Assembly: GCF_000002985.6 (NCBI RefSeq)
Contig: NC_003281.10
Coordinates: forward strand, 13,454,001-13,518,000
Direction of reading: 5' to 3'
Source of the DNA: Caenorhabditis elegans
Lineage: Eukaryota; Nematoda; Chromadorea; Rhabditida; Rhabditidae
Length of the DNA: 64,000 bases
In this document: one piece after another, positions 10,818 to 22,679 of the stretch
Layout of the letters: each line of letters begins with the position of its first letter
Position numbering within the stretch: position 1 is the stretch's first letter
Notes under the pieces: generated by a model
The model's input: the letters and a program-made list of their open reading frames with translations, nothing else
What the model was told of the DNA's origin: nothing
Database searches by the model: none
Position numbers and translations under genes: made by a program

Positions 10818-12295
10818 TTAGACGTCAGAAGTGTCTGCGAAGTACGCATGGCGTAGAGCTGCATCGGCATCGATTCTTCCTGCTGGATTGCAAACAAGAA
10901 GTTTCTGCAAATACTTCGAGTTTGAGTAAGTATAATTTTTATTGGAAAAAAGTTACCTGTAAAAGATCACGGCCACGTGAATTCAAATTAGGTACGATTT
11001 GGCTCCATGTAAGCGTTGGATGGTAGATTGGGTAGGGCTGAAAAATGGTATGTTATACTTGTGTGTTCCTATAATGCAATGGAATTCAATTAATTATTGT
11101 CAATCTTAAATCTAGAACAGTTGTCTCTGCTTCTCTAAATCTACTCAATACTCTGTTCTCTGTCCTGTCCCAGCCGCCCGTGATTGTATGAATTACGTCA
11201 CCCGAACAAACAGCTGAGCTCAAAGTACTCAATATCATTTCTTCTTTCTATCTTTTTCTTTTTTAGTTTTTCACCAATTGACACGGGCGGATAGTAGTCG
11301 GGAGGACAGGACAGCGGCAAAATCGTGGCAGGTAAAATGGAAAAGATAAGAAGACGGAATTAGAGAACTAAGAGAATTTGATAAGAATATGTAGAGGTGA
11401 AAATACAAAAAATTCAAAGAACTACGACATGTAATACCTTATAATCTGGAAGTTGTGTAATTGATGGCCAATTATCTTCGGATGGGCTGCCCAATTGCTT
11501 AAAAATTCGTTTCAATTGATCGTCAACATCAGCACCGGGGAATAATGGACGACCGGCATTTGAGATCTCTGAAAAAGTAAAAATTAGGAAAATTTATTGG
11601 CAAATTTAATTTTTAAAAAAAACCTGCAAAAATACACCCGGCAGACCACATATCAATTGAAGTATTGTACAATTTCGCTCCAAAAAGCACGTCCGGCGGT
11701 CTATACCATAACGTGACAACTTCTGCACTAAAACATCGAACTGGGACGCCAAACGCCCTGGCTAATCCAAAATCAGCTAGTTTCAGTGTCCCATTTGTAT
11801 TAATCAGCAGGTTTTGCGGCTTGAGATCTCGATGAAGTACATGGTGAGCGTGGCAAAAGGATAAACCACGGAGAAGTTGAAGCATTAAGGATCGTGCAGT
11901 TTGTGCATCCATATACCCATTCAGCGAGTCGAAAAATTTTTTCAAATCCTGATCGCAATACTCAAAAACCAGTGTCAACTTGTTTTCTGAGTGAACAACG
12001 TCGTAGAGCCTTACTACATTTCGGTGTTTCAGCTCGCGGAGAATACAAATTTCACGGAGAGCAGAGCTTGGAACACCCTGAATTTGAATTTTAGTTTATT
12101 TTTTTGAATGCTTTTTGAGTACCTCATCATCATCGTCCAACCTTACTCTTTTCAACGCAACGATTTCTCCTGAATTTTTGTTTCTGGCTTTGAAAACGGT
12201 TCCGTAGGTTCCTGAAAGTCAACAATTTGGCTGGAAAAATGGGCAGGGAATAGCTTACCTTCTCCAATTTTTTCCATTTTATCATAGTTAAGCAT
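10818..12295 (-). CDS. cdk-5: Cyclin-dependent kinase 5
   Basis: Six exons (12259-12295, 12123-12211, 11624-12077, 11438-11568, 10957-11037 and 10818-10904) total 879 bp, giving 292 residues. It is a complete protein kinase: glycine loop GEGTYGTVF (11-19), Lys33 in VALK, cyclin-binding helix PSSALRE (45-51), [16 protein letters not shown], and a T-loop [16 protein letters not shown] with Ser in place of the activating Thr of cell-cycle CDKs. PSSALRE together with the T-loop Ser are CDK5 hallmarks. The family is activated by p35-type subunits in neurons, where it controls axonal and dendritic transport polarity. The last intron uses an internal TTTGCAG acceptor at the exon 6 border. It is divergent from the Kelch gene, with 283 bp between starts. 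Confidence 0.96.
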
Positions 12296-12578
12296 TTTTG
12301 AGGTGGGAAAACTGATTAAATTTCTTCTCTTGTAAACCTTGTAAAAATTAAATGAAAAATCGAATTCTTAGCTTCACAAAATCAATATGCGTCAAGGAGT
12401 GGTTGCTGGCGTACTTTGCGATGTTTGTTTGTGTCTCTCAAATCTCTATGCTCTCTTGTTTGCGCATTTCTCGTGTTTTAATTCGGCATTCTCGTGGGAG
12501 AATAAGATCTTATAAATATAAGATGTTTTGTTCTGTTATAAAGTTTATGAATTTTTTAAAAATATGTTCAATTTCAGA
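12296..12578. promoter_or_regulatory. Shared divergent promoter, cdk-5 / BTB-Kelch gene
   Basis: 283 bp separate the two start codons. An acceptor-like ATTTCAG lies at 12571-12577, directly before the Kelch-gene ATG, so that gene is probably trans-spliced almost at its start codon. No TATA box is obvious. Confidence 0.5.
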
Positions 12579-15500
12579 ATGTTCGCATCTGACGTGAAGC
12601 ATGATAAAATTGCGAAAATCCCCCTCTACACAGATGACGATTTGGACTTTATAAAAGTCGATATTCTCGATGAAATGTATAAAAAAAGCTACTCAATATT
12701 CAACGAACTGCGATCGAAATGTCAGCTCTGCGATGTGGCCTTGTTGGTTGAAAATCGAAAGCTATCAGCACACAAAGTAATTTTAAAGCAATTTAATGCG
12801 ACTTTTTCTAACCGAAATCAAGCTTTCAGGTAATACTCGCAGCCACAATTCCATATTTTCGCGGTATGTTCACATTGGATTTGATGGAAGCCAACATGAA
12901 AGAGATAAATATTGAAGGTAAAACTCTGAAAGTTATTTTTACTAAAAAAAAATAAACCAGATTCAGATATGAACTACGAAACTGTGGATGCTCTTCTGTC
13001 ATTTGCGTATACCGGAGAATTGAGAATAACCACAAGTAAGTATTTTTTTGTTTGAAGAAATCTTTATTTAGATTTTCGTTTCCAGGCAACGTTCAATCAA
13101 TAATGTTAGGAGCAAACTTTTTCCAAATGCTGGAAGTTGTGCAACATTGTGGAAACTTTCTCCTGACTCGTCTTCATCCGTCAAATGCACTTTCAATTCG
13201 AGAATTTTGTAAAATGATGTGCGTCGAGGAGAAGATTACAGAAATGACTGATGACTATATACAGGTAAAAACGATCACAGTTTTGTCAAGAAGATTTCCA
13301 GGTCTCGACACGATCGATTTTTGTACGATATAAACGCATGTGCGCCTTTAAAGAGAATTTTTGATTTTCAAGATCTTTAATAAATCGAAAAACAAATAAT
13401 TTCGATTTTTCGGATTTTTTATAATGAAAAAATACAAAATTTTCAAATTTTTCGGTAGTTTTCAGAGAAAACCAAAAATCAAAAAAGTTCAATTCTTTGC
13501 AATTTGCAAAGAATCGAGAAATCGAAAATTTTAGATTTTCCGAAAAATCGAAAAAAAAAACAGAAAAATTCAAAAAAAATCAAAAATCGAAAACATGAAT
13601 GTTCGAATTTTTCGGTAATTATCAGAATTTTTATTTTTGATTTTTCTAATTTTCTAAAATGGAAAAATGAAATATTTCGATTTTTCACTATTTTCAAACA
13701 AAAAAAAAACGAAGAACGATTTTGGAAAATCCAAAAGCGTGTGCGCCTTTAAAGATTACTGTAGTGTTCAAATATAAATTAATTTTTAAAAGTCAAAAAT
13801 TTACATATTTATATAATCAGTTTTAAATTTCAGAAACATTTCATGGCAGTATCCAAAGATGAGGACTTCAAGAGACTATCACTAGAAGATGCAATTGAAT
13901 TGTTAAGAAATGATCATTTATACGTGGATTCTGAAGAACAAGTGTATGTCGCTGCGATGGAATGGTTAAATTGTGATGTGATCAGACACGAACAGGCAGC
14001 GAAGTTAGATTTTCGATATTATTTTGAGAATAAAAACTCAATTTTGCTTCAAATATATTTTTTTTTGTTTGCAACGATATAGAATTGATAACTAAAAAGT
14101 TTCAGATTTTTTGGAAAAAAATTTTACATTTTTCGTAAAAAATCTTAAACTTGAGAAAAAACGACAAAAAATTTGATAGAAAATTGAATTTTATGTTTTT
14201 TTTCAATTTTCGATTTTCAGTTCAATCCACCCTTGACCCTAATTAAAATCAATTTTGTTTCAGAATTCTCCCATGTGTTCGTCTTCCACTTCTCAGCCCA
14301 ACATATCTTTCCTCAATTGTCGCTTCGAATCCAATTATTAAAAAAGATATTCCATGTCGGGATTTGGTGAGTTGAATTTTTTTTGCATTTTCAGTAACAT
14401 TTGTATGTAATTCCTAACCTGGACTTGGACAAAAAAAGTTTAAAAAAATTTAAACCAAAAAATTTACACAGCAGGAAAGGAAACCAGAAAAAACAAAAAA
14501 ATAAATCTATAAATTTAACTTTTTTGAGCTCGCACGCTTGTGGAAAAAAATTAAAAATAAGTCAAAGGTTCACAATTTTCAGAAAAAAAAAGAAAAAATA
14601 ATAATGAGAAAATAATACAAAAAACGAAGGAAAATGCACTATCGCAGCCAGTATTCGAAAAAAAAGTTCGAAAATTGAGCTCGACACAGGCACAAGGATT
14701 ACTGTAGTTTTCGCTACAAGATATTTTGCGCGTCAAATATGTTCTTGTAATACGCATTCTCAGAGTTTTATGTTCCCGTATTATTATAAAATTGTTTAAA
14801 ATACAAAAATTATTTTTGAAAAAAAACAAATATTAATGATTCCGTGATTATTTTCACTCGGGAATCGCTCGCCCACTATGGGGGAGTCTACGCAAGGACA
14901 ACGCAAGGACAAGGACAACATTCTAATGGAATGGAAACGATTGCCCGACTGCACCAATTCTAGTTCAAGCGAAGAATGTTAACTAACAGCGAGCGTAATA
15001 AATTATTATTATTATTAATATAAAATTGTTTAAAATACAAAAATTATTTTTGTGAATTTTTAGCTTCAAAAAACCAATTTTTCATCAAAATACCAAAAAA
15101 AAAAGTACTCAACTAAATATCCGTTTAATTTCAGATCGACGAAGCAAAAGACTATCATCTCCTTCCCGATCGTCGATCACTCATTAAATCATTCAAATGT
15201 ACTCCTAGATTGTGCCAAATCGTACCCGGATTAATAGTTGCCATTGGTGGACTGATGCATCAAAGTCAATCGAAATCTTCTGTTGAAATCTATGATCCAA
15301 CCTCCAAGAAATGGTCGCCAATCGATGGAATGGTCACTTTGAGAACTCGTGTCGGAGTTGCTGTTAATCAGAGACAGGTCTACGCGATTGGAGGGTTTAA
15401 TGGTCAGGATCGGCTTGATCTTGTTGAAAAGTTCGATTACGACACGTTGAAGTGGACTACGGTAGGCGCAAGCAGGGCCGTCGCAAAAAAATTGACAGAA

Positions 15501-17307
15501 AAAATTTTTTTATTTTTTTTTATTTTTCGTTTTTTTTTCTTTTCTATGGTCTTGAATCGGAAATTTTTGATTTTGCGGAAAATTCAAAAATTTCGAATTT
15601 TCGATTATCTCTGAAAATTGCAAGAATTGAACGTTTTTTTTCGATTTTTTTGCAATTTTCAGAGATAATCGAAAAATAAAAATTTTAGAATTTTCTTTTT
15701 TTTTTGGTATTTCTCAGAAATTTTTTTAAAGATTTTCTCCAATTTTCAAGTATGGAAAAACATAAATTTTCGATTTTACCCATTATTTTTCCAGAGAAAA
15801 ACGAAAATCAAAAAAGTTAAGATATTGCAATGTTTGGAGATAAACGAAACATCGAAAAAAAATCCTTATTCAAGATTGTAGAAAAAAAACCATTTCGATT
15901 TTTTTGTATTTAGTTTTCATAGAAATTTTTTTCGATTTTCTAATTTCTAAAAATTGAAAAACACAAAATGTTGATTTTTTCAACAAAAAATAGTTGAATT
16001 TTCCAGTCTTCTTTGATATTTTAAAGTGAAAAATTTGAAAAAAAAATCATTTTTCAGCTGTCACCATTGACAAGAAAACGTTCTGCTCTGGCGGCTGCAT
16101 TCGTCACAAATCGTTTATATGTGTGTGGTGGATATGATGGTCTACATAGTCTTTCTTCAATTGAAATTTACGATATTAATCGAAATGTCTGGGAAGCCGG
16201 ACCACCAATGGAAAATATGAGAAGTGCCGCTGGAGTTACTGTTATTGATAAACATATTTATAGTAAACACTGAAATTTTTTAATATGCAAATTTTTTAAA
16301 ATCGTATTTCAGTTTGTGGTGGCCACGATGGAATGCAAATCTTCGCATCAGTCGAACGATTGGACACAGAAAATCAACAATGGGAACGAATTCCTTCAAT
16401 GATTCAGCAAAGATGCCGATTTGGAGCTGCCACGTTCAAAGGAAAAATCTACGTGGCTGGTGGATACGATGGAACTTCATTCCTTAAATCTGTTGAAGTT
16501 TATGATCCAGTTGAGAAGAAATGGTCTCCAGTGTCACCGATGAATATGAGAAGAAGCCGGGTGTCACTCGTATCAACTAACGAGGGATTATTCGCAGTTG
16601 CAGGGTATTTTACATTTGTTCAGATCGCGGAATTTTGAACATATTTACCTTGAAACTACGGTACTTGGTCTCGAAACGAAATGAATATGCTCTGATGAAA
16701 AGTGTGTGCGCCTTTAAGAAATCTACGTTTTGTGTATAATTAGTTTTTTTAAACATTTAATAGTTAGAATAACAAAACTATAAAACCTTTTTGAAAGAAA
16801 AATGTGAAAAAATAAAGTAAAAAGGTTACTGTACTTGTCTAGTTGTTGCTAGAGGAGAAAAGGTGTGCGCCTTTAAAGAGTACAGTAATTTCAAACGAGT
16901 TTTACCTAGATTATCTCACGGTTTGTTAAAATTTGAGGATCTAGTTTTTTGATGAATGAATATGTTTTTTCAACCGAAAAACTGAAATATCTAATGAAAA
17001 TTCAGTAACAATGAAAGTTTGATATTACAGTACTCCAAATGTTTCGTGTCGAGACCAGGCATCGTAGTTTTAGCGCATAAATACCAAAATTTCGCCTCCT
17101 AACCTCTATGAAAAAGATTTTGAAAAAGTTCTGGTTACCGTACTATAGTTTATTTCATATTTTTGCAGATTCGATGGCGAGAACAACTTGTGCAGTATGG
17201 AACAATACGATGACGTCACAGATTCATGGACCATTGCAACTGCTCTCACTTGTCATGAAGGTGGTGTGGGTGTCGGTGTGATACCGATGCCACCTCATAT
17301 GTTGTGA
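12579..17307 (+). CDS. kel-20: BTB-BACK-Kelch substrate adaptor for a Cullin-3 ubiquitin ligase
   Basis: Ten exons: 12579-12776, 12830-12917, 12961-13035, 13086-13264, 13834-14003, 14264-14366, 15135-15461, 16058-16262, 16313-16604 and 17169-17307, totalling 591 residues. An N-terminal BTB domain (CDVALLVENRKLSAHKVILA, then YTGEL) is followed by a BACK domain (LHPSNALSIREFCKMM, then EEQVYVAAMEWL) and six Kelch repeats with GG doublets (IGGLMHQSQ, IGGFNGQD, CGGYDG, CGGHDG, AGGYDG, then GFDGENN). Family members dimerise through BTB, bind CUL3 and present substrates on the propeller. The symbol is recalled from gene order and is less certain than the architecture. The introns are AT-rich and contain foldback repeats, and intron 6 holds a retroelement-like insertion. 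Confidence 0.88.
14786..15052 (+). mobile_element. About 200-bp insertion with (ATT)n tail flanked by 33-bp direct repeats, in Kelch-gene intron 6
   Basis: The sequence ATAAAATTG...TTATTTTTG is present as identical 33-bp copies at 14786-14818 and 15020-15052. Between them lie about 200 bases of different composition (GGGAATCGCTCGCCC, GCAAGGACAACGCAAGGAC) ending in AATTATTATTATTATTAA. A microsatellite-type 3' end with a long target duplication is the signature of a 5'-truncated non-LTR retrotransposon in plus orientation. No coding remnant is recognisable in so short a piece. Confidence 0.65.
16655..17095. repeat. Inverted repeats of the GTCTCGACACG family in Kelch-gene intron 9
   Basis: ACGGTACTTGGTCTCGAAACG and GTGTGCGCCTTTAAGAA occur at the left, GTGCGCCTTTAAAGAGTACAG in the middle, and CAGTACTCC...CGTGTCGAGACCAGGCATCG at the right. 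This is the same family as the elements near 2.8-3.4 kb. Confidence 0.65.
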
Positions 17308-17872
17308 AAATTGTGATTTTTGTAAATAATAAAGTATTGAATGTTTCCAACTTCGTGATTAAGACCACAAAACTCGGAAAGAAAATTATCTGATAATATT
17401 AATGATCTCAAGACAGTGAAGCGAAGCCGATTTTCAAAGAAATTCTCAGTTTCCAGAGAAAAAGAATCGGCGAGTTTTCTCTTCTGAGACCTCGCAGTTG
17501 AAGCCGTGAAATTTCTCTATGGAGTTTTGTGAATTTTCTGGAAAGTGAAACTGCTTGGTCCAAAAAATGCTCACAGAAAATATTCAAACCTTCATATTCC
17601 TCTATCGGGGTTTGATATGATTTTAAATATGATTTTGTTTCTATGCATCAGAAAATTGATTATAAATTATTTGAGCAAATGTATTTTGCAAGACAAAGTC
17701 ATGGAAAATGAAAAAACCATTTAAAACCGAAAAAGGATTACTGTATCTAAAGCTGTGCATTTTTGCGTCATTCTCGGCGCACTCGGATTTTAAGTATATT
17801 TATAATTTTTATAATTTATTTTCCGAATTTCTCGATTCCCTATCGATTTTCACGCGATTTTTTGCATTGCAG
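17308..17872. other. Intergenic region between the Kelch gene and pssy-2
   Basis: An AATAAA signal for the Kelch gene is at 17328-17333. The next gene is on the same strand, but the gap of about 560 bp is long for an operon, and pssy-2 begins with its own acceptor (CATTGCAG ending at 17872). An imperfect inverted motif (GAAGCCGAT...TCTCAGT/GAGACC...GAAGCCG) surrounds 17,420-17,510. Confidence 0.5.
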
Positions 17873-20800
17873 ATGTCAGATTCAGATGACAGTGACTATT
17901 CGCAAATAGAACACCCTCGGATTTCGTCAAGGCATGGTTTTTCTTCGCTGAAATTTGATTTTTACTCAGTTTTTCGACGTTTCAGGTCTCGTAGCCCGCC
18001 GGTCAGTGGTCAAGAGCAAAACTTGGAGGATGAAGGATTTACTACAGAATGCGACAACAATCCCGACTCTGTGTATGTCCTTTTTCACAAAAATTTGCGA
18101 AAAATGCGAAAAATTAATGAAAGAATTAAACAATTGTCATTTTAGAGACCGAAAGTTCGCTGGATTACTGGATCGCATGGAGCTTGAGAAGAAACATTAC
18201 GATATGATTAATGAGAGAATCGTTGATGACGTTACTATGGATCAATTCTACAAACCGCACAGCATCACCGTCCTTGTGCTCGTCATCGCGCTCCTTATCT
18301 ACAAAGCCACTTTTGGGTAGAAATCCACTTAATTTAACATACAAAAAAACCAATGAAAATTGCAGAAAAGCCGAAAATTCCACCGAAAAAAACTATTACG
18401 ACGGTTTTCTCGGCGCCGGAGCACTTTTCCTGCTCATAAGTGCCTTGACGTTCCCGAATGGACCATTTATCCGCCCTCATCCGATCCTTTGGCGTGTCAT
18501 TTTTGGACTTTCTGTTATATATGTCATTGTGCTGCAATTCGCACTTTTTCAGAGTTTTGACGATTTGAAAAAGGTGCTTTTTTCAAAGAAACTGTCGAAA
18601 AAAGGGGAATTTTCTGTGAAAAATTGATAATTTTACAAGATTTTTCTTTTGAAATTCGATTTTAAACGCAGTTTTTCAAATTTTCAGAAAAAAAAAATAC
18701 TGCCGATTTTTTAAAAAGATTTTTTTGAAAAAATCACGAAAAACTAAGAAATTCAGCGGGAAAACGCAAAAATGTCGAATATTTCGAATTTTCAAACAAT
18801 TTTTCTTCGAATTTTCAATTGAATTTGAATTTCCCGCCAATAAAATTTTCTCAGAAATTTTGAATATCCCTCCAAATTTTTTAAAAGAAATCGCGCCAAA
18901 ATATGACGAAAATAACGCAATGTTTCGAAATTAAAAAAAAAATTTCTAAAAAAATAGCAAAAAATGGAAAAATCGTTTTTCAAAAAATTTGATTAAAAAT
19001 GGGCGGGCCTTCAATTTTAGCAAGCCACGCCCACAAATGAGGCGGCGCCTGGAGTTAAAAATTAAGCCCCGCCCTTTTCAATCGATTAAAAAATCCCAGT
19101 TAATTTCACATTTCCAGATTCTAACTTGGCTCGACTCGGAAGGTCTCGGACAAAAATCGCTGGAAGAGAAGGAATACGCGTCGGAATGCTGGAATTTGTC
19201 GCCGGCGAAAATCTGGAGCCACGTGGATTTTTTCGCGTTCGCCCATTTTACCGGATGGATTATGAAGACGTTGTTGTTACGTCATTGGGTTCTCTGCTGG
19301 TTTTTATCAATTATTTGGGAATTTACAGAGGTATATGCCACATTGAGCAAAAAAATTAGAAAAATCCGAAAAAAAATAGCAAAAAATTTTTTTTACCGAA
19401 ATTTTTTTTGAAAAAAATTGTCTTAAAATTTTTTTAAAAATAAGAAAAATCCGAAAAAAATAGCAAAAAAAATTTGTTACCGAATGTTTTTTGAAAAAAA
19501 AAAAAAAGGGTTTTGAAAATTTTTTAAATAAGAAAAATCTGACAAAAATTAACAAAATTTAACTGAAAATTATTTTAATCGAAAAAAAAGTAAATATAAG
19601 GGCGTGGCTTTGAAATCTCAAAGTCCCCGCCCCCTTTTCCATGCTCCGCCCACTTTTTTCCAGCTAATGTTCATCGATTTGCTGCCGAATTTCGCCGAAT
19701 GCTGGTGGGATTCTCTGATTTTGGACGTTCTTCTGTGCAATGGAGTTGGAATTTATGTGGGCATGAAACTGTGTAACTTCTTGCAAATGCGACAATTCCA
19801 CTGGGAAAGTATTCGGTAAAATTTTGCATTTTTGTTTGGAGAAATACAGCTGGAAATTGGTTTTTTAAGATCAGTTTGTCGTAAGATTTGGTGTTGGGTA
19901 CGCAAACACCAAGCTACAGTAACCCGGAAAACACAGCATTTGACGACAAATGCCACAAAAACTTTGAAAATCTGAATTTCAATAATCTCTGGCACGAAAA
20001 GATTGACTCTAAAAAAATTTTTTTAAAAAAAGGCCAAAAACTCGATTTAAGCTTTTTTGTGCATTTTTTTTAAGATTCGAGGCCGGGTACGCAAACACCA
20101 AGCTACAGTAGCCCGGAAAACACCGAGTTTAACGAAAAACAATTTTTTCCAGAAACATCAAATCGCGTCGCGGAAAAATGAAGAGATTCGCGTTGCAGTT
20201 CACGCCGGCCAGCTGGAGCGGATACGATTGGTACAACAGCAAATCCAAAGCAAATGCGCTCCGTCGCACCTGTTTGCTCAGTTTTCTCGTCTTTTTCTGG
20301 CTGGTAAGGCGGGAAATTTGAAATTTTTTTTAATTCCAAAAAAAAAATCGACTCAAAATTTGCAAAAAGTTCATTTTGAAAAAGAAACAGAGTTAAAAGA
20401 CACCCAAAATCTGAAAAGAAATTAATTTTAGCCTCCGCCCATAAAACGGTTAAATTTTAAAAATTGCGACACCGCCCATTTTTTTCAGCTCGCCGAGCTC
20501 AACACATTCTTCATCAAGCACGTCTTCGCGATCGACACAAAGCATCCAGTGGTGTTCTGGCGGATTATTCTGATCGCCGTGATCGCCGCGCCGACCATTA
20601 GGTAGGCGGAGTCACACTGGGGAACAGAGATTTGCGAGAAGCAGAAACGTGGAAAATATCCTTTAGAATATGCTCATGAGTTGACGAAATAGTGAAAACT
20701 GTTAGAGGAAATTCATGGAAAAAAAGGCGGAGCCTTATATTCCCGTGTTTTCGTGTCTCACGAATTTCGATTTCCCAAAAAATTAATTTTGTAGTGTCTC

Positions 20801-21316
20801 GATCGCTTTTTTCCAAATTTTCAGCATTTCCAACATATTTTTTGCAGACAATTCTACGTGTTCTCGACGGATCCATTAACTCGACGCGTTGGCATGCAAT
20901 CGTGGGTATTCGTAGTGATTTGTGTGCTGGAATTGGCAATTTGTGTCAAGTGTGGCGGAATAATGTTCGCCAAGACGTCCGGCTGGAATATGTTGCTCTG
21001 GGCGATGTCTATTGTACGTTTTCTTGGGAAAATGGGCGGGGTTAAGCAATGTTTACGAGAATCTCCTTCCCCGGAAACTAGCATCCCTAAATGCGTGGAA
21101 CCTCTTAAAAATGCCAGTTTTTTTTAGATAATTGGAACAATCTCGTGTATTCTCGCATCCACTTGGTACGCCGAACACTTTGGAACGACCGCCCGTGTGC
21201 TTGTGAAGGGTCGCCGCCGTCTGTGCTACCTGGAATCCTCGCACGAAAATCTCGGAATGCTCCAGGATGACGTCATAAAGAAGCGAGAGGAGTATCTGAC
21301 GCCGAAGAGATCTTAG
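17873..21316 (+). CDS. pssy-2: Phosphatidylserine synthase (base-exchange, PSS1/PSS2 family)
   Basis: Nine exons: 17873-18072, 18146-18316, 18366-18573, 19118-19330, 19664-19815, 20153-20303, 20489-20601, 20848-21013 and 21128-21316, totalling 520 residues. It is a polytopic membrane protein with a polar N-terminus ([10 protein letters not shown]), several hydrophobic spans ([29 protein letters not shown] and others), and the conserved core [33 protein letters not shown] and [14 protein letters not shown] of eukaryotic PS synthases. These ER/MAM enzymes swap serine for the head group of phosphatidylcholine or phosphatidylethanolamine. A 33-bp in-frame stretch near 17,940 could be misread as an intron but is too short. 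A poly(A) signal lies at 21364-21369. The gene is convergent with the next one. Confidence 0.93.
19885..20130. repeat. Repeated GTACGCAAACACCAAGCTACAGTA motif in pssy-2 intron 5
   Basis: The motif occurs at about 19,897-19,937 and again at 20,087-20,127, each followed by CCCGGAAAACAC. The second copy ends close to the exon 6 acceptor. It is a dispersed repeat fragment of unknown class. Confidence 0.6.
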
Positions 21317-21459
21317 TCTGTTTTTTGTTGTTTTTGTTGTTAAAATGTTTTTCAAAGTTAAAAAATAAATTTCACAGGAAGATCATAAGGAATGTTGGCG
21401 CGCAAAAAGATATTTAAAAATAATACAATAATAGTGGAACATCGTGACATATAAAAAGA

Positions 21460-22662
21460 TTATTGGCGGTTCCGTCTCGCTGCTGGCTCATCATTATCAT
21501 CTGGAGAGTGGCGTCGTCTTCGCGGTTGACGCAGATCTTCATCCTCATCCTCTGCCTGCAAGTCGTCGGAATCGTCGTGTGGGGCATCACGTGGGGCATC
21601 ACGAGGCATCACAGGAACCGCAAGCCTCCCGTGTTCGGCTATATTGATCCAGAAGGATGCGGGAACAGGGCGGTAGACAACTTCTGCAGGTGGTGGCCCA
21701 ACTGGGGGGTCTCGAATCTCCCCGTTGACATTCTCCTGAAAAATTTTTAGAGATTTCAGAGCGTTCGCAGGCATTACCATAGGATTTTCCAGTCTACGCA
21801 GGCTCGTATCGATTGCTACAAGAGCTTCATCGTTGGTAACCGAACTATCTTGCATCCAGAACACTTGAAGAATGTCAGTTTCTCTTCCTACTCTCTCTTT
21901 CAGCACAAATACAGGAGTATCTGCTTGAATGAGCTGCTCAATCATGGTGTCTCCTTGTGTGAATGGCCATTTCATGACCTCGTCCTCATCGAGGCTTTCC
22001 CATTGCAACCGGGTAACACCTTGGCAGCCAACGACTCCCGACAATATGCCTCTTGAAAAAAACCGGGTGCGATCTCTTTGAGATCCGCAAGAACTCCACA
22101 GATCCATCTGTGGTGTTTTGATTTTGCAAGGGAGTTAGCTCCTTCGTACAGGTACGTTGGAGGGAGATTGACCGGCGGCGACGGCCCCTTGCATTCCAAT
22201 CTACCCCGCCCCCGCCATAAATGGTGAGGAAAGCTCCCTGCCGCGAGGTACAAGAGTGGAGCTGGCCAGAATCAGATGCGGTCACTCAACCATGGTCCCA
22301 AGTTATTTCGCGAGAATCAACAACGACACGGTGCCAGCCTGCAATAAATGTGGCGATGTCACAGGGAATGTGGAACACATGCTGAAATGTTCTATCCAAC
22401 CCCCGCTCACTCCGTCAAAACTGTGGACGGATCCAAAAAAAGGTGGCAGAGGCACTAGGCCTCCCCACCAAAATCTTCGATCCAGGCGGATCTCAATAAT
22501 CCACGGGTCTCCACGGACCCCTCGTGGTGCTTTGCACCACTACTACTACTATATGCCTCTTGAAGGATTGGCGAACACCTCGCCGGTTTCCCCAACGATG
22601 GTCGATAGCCCCATTCTCAGAGTGAACACAACAGTCTCAGCAGAAACCGCTTCAAAAGCCAT
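21460..22662 (-). pseudogene. Unrecognised gene with acidic Arg-rich tail, interrupted by a non-LTR retrotransposon fragment
   Basis: The host coding sequence starts at ATG 22662 (MAFEAVSAETVVFTLRMG) right after an acceptor-like GTTTTTAG, and reads NPSRGI up to the insertion. It resumes in the same frame at about 22,043 (LSGVVGCQGVTRLQWESLD...) and runs to the stop at 21460. A 42-bp possible intron (21736-21777) is in frame either way. The C-terminus is acidic then basic (DDLQAEDEDEDLRQPRRRR). Between the halves, 22058-22550 is foreign and brings a stop straight after RGI. A shorter open frame from ATG 22107 uses antisense element sequence as its first 18 codons, so a truncated protein may survive. 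I do not recognise the family. Whether the locus is active is unknown. Confidence 0.6.
22044..22564 (+). mobile_element. 5'-truncated non-LTR retrotransposon with 14-bp target site duplication
   Basis: Identical ATATGCCTCTTGAA copies flank the element at 22044-22057 and 22551-22564. The inserted 493 bp end in (ACT)n (CACTACTACTACT), a microsatellite 3' terminus known from nematode non-LTR elements. Near 22,256 an open frame reads ELARIRCGHSTMVPSYFARI, then CNKCGDVTGNVEHMLKC. This matches the RNase-H/zinc-knuckle-like C-terminal part of reverse-transcriptase polyproteins (GHS...CxxC...HxxxxC pattern). Plus orientation, opposite to the host gene. It is a dead-on-arrival copy with no RT domain. 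Confidence 0.85.
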
Positions 22663-22679
22663 GAGATCTAAAAACAAGT

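Noticed and set aside
13286-13752. Several Lys/Phe-rich open frames on both strands
   Set aside because: They are low-complexity AAAAATC/GATTTTT sequence inside a Kelch-gene intron with foldback repeats.
17940-17975. 33-bp in-frame GT...AG interval in pssy-2 exon 1
   Set aside because: It is shorter than workable nematode introns, and the continuous reading frame is kept without splicing.
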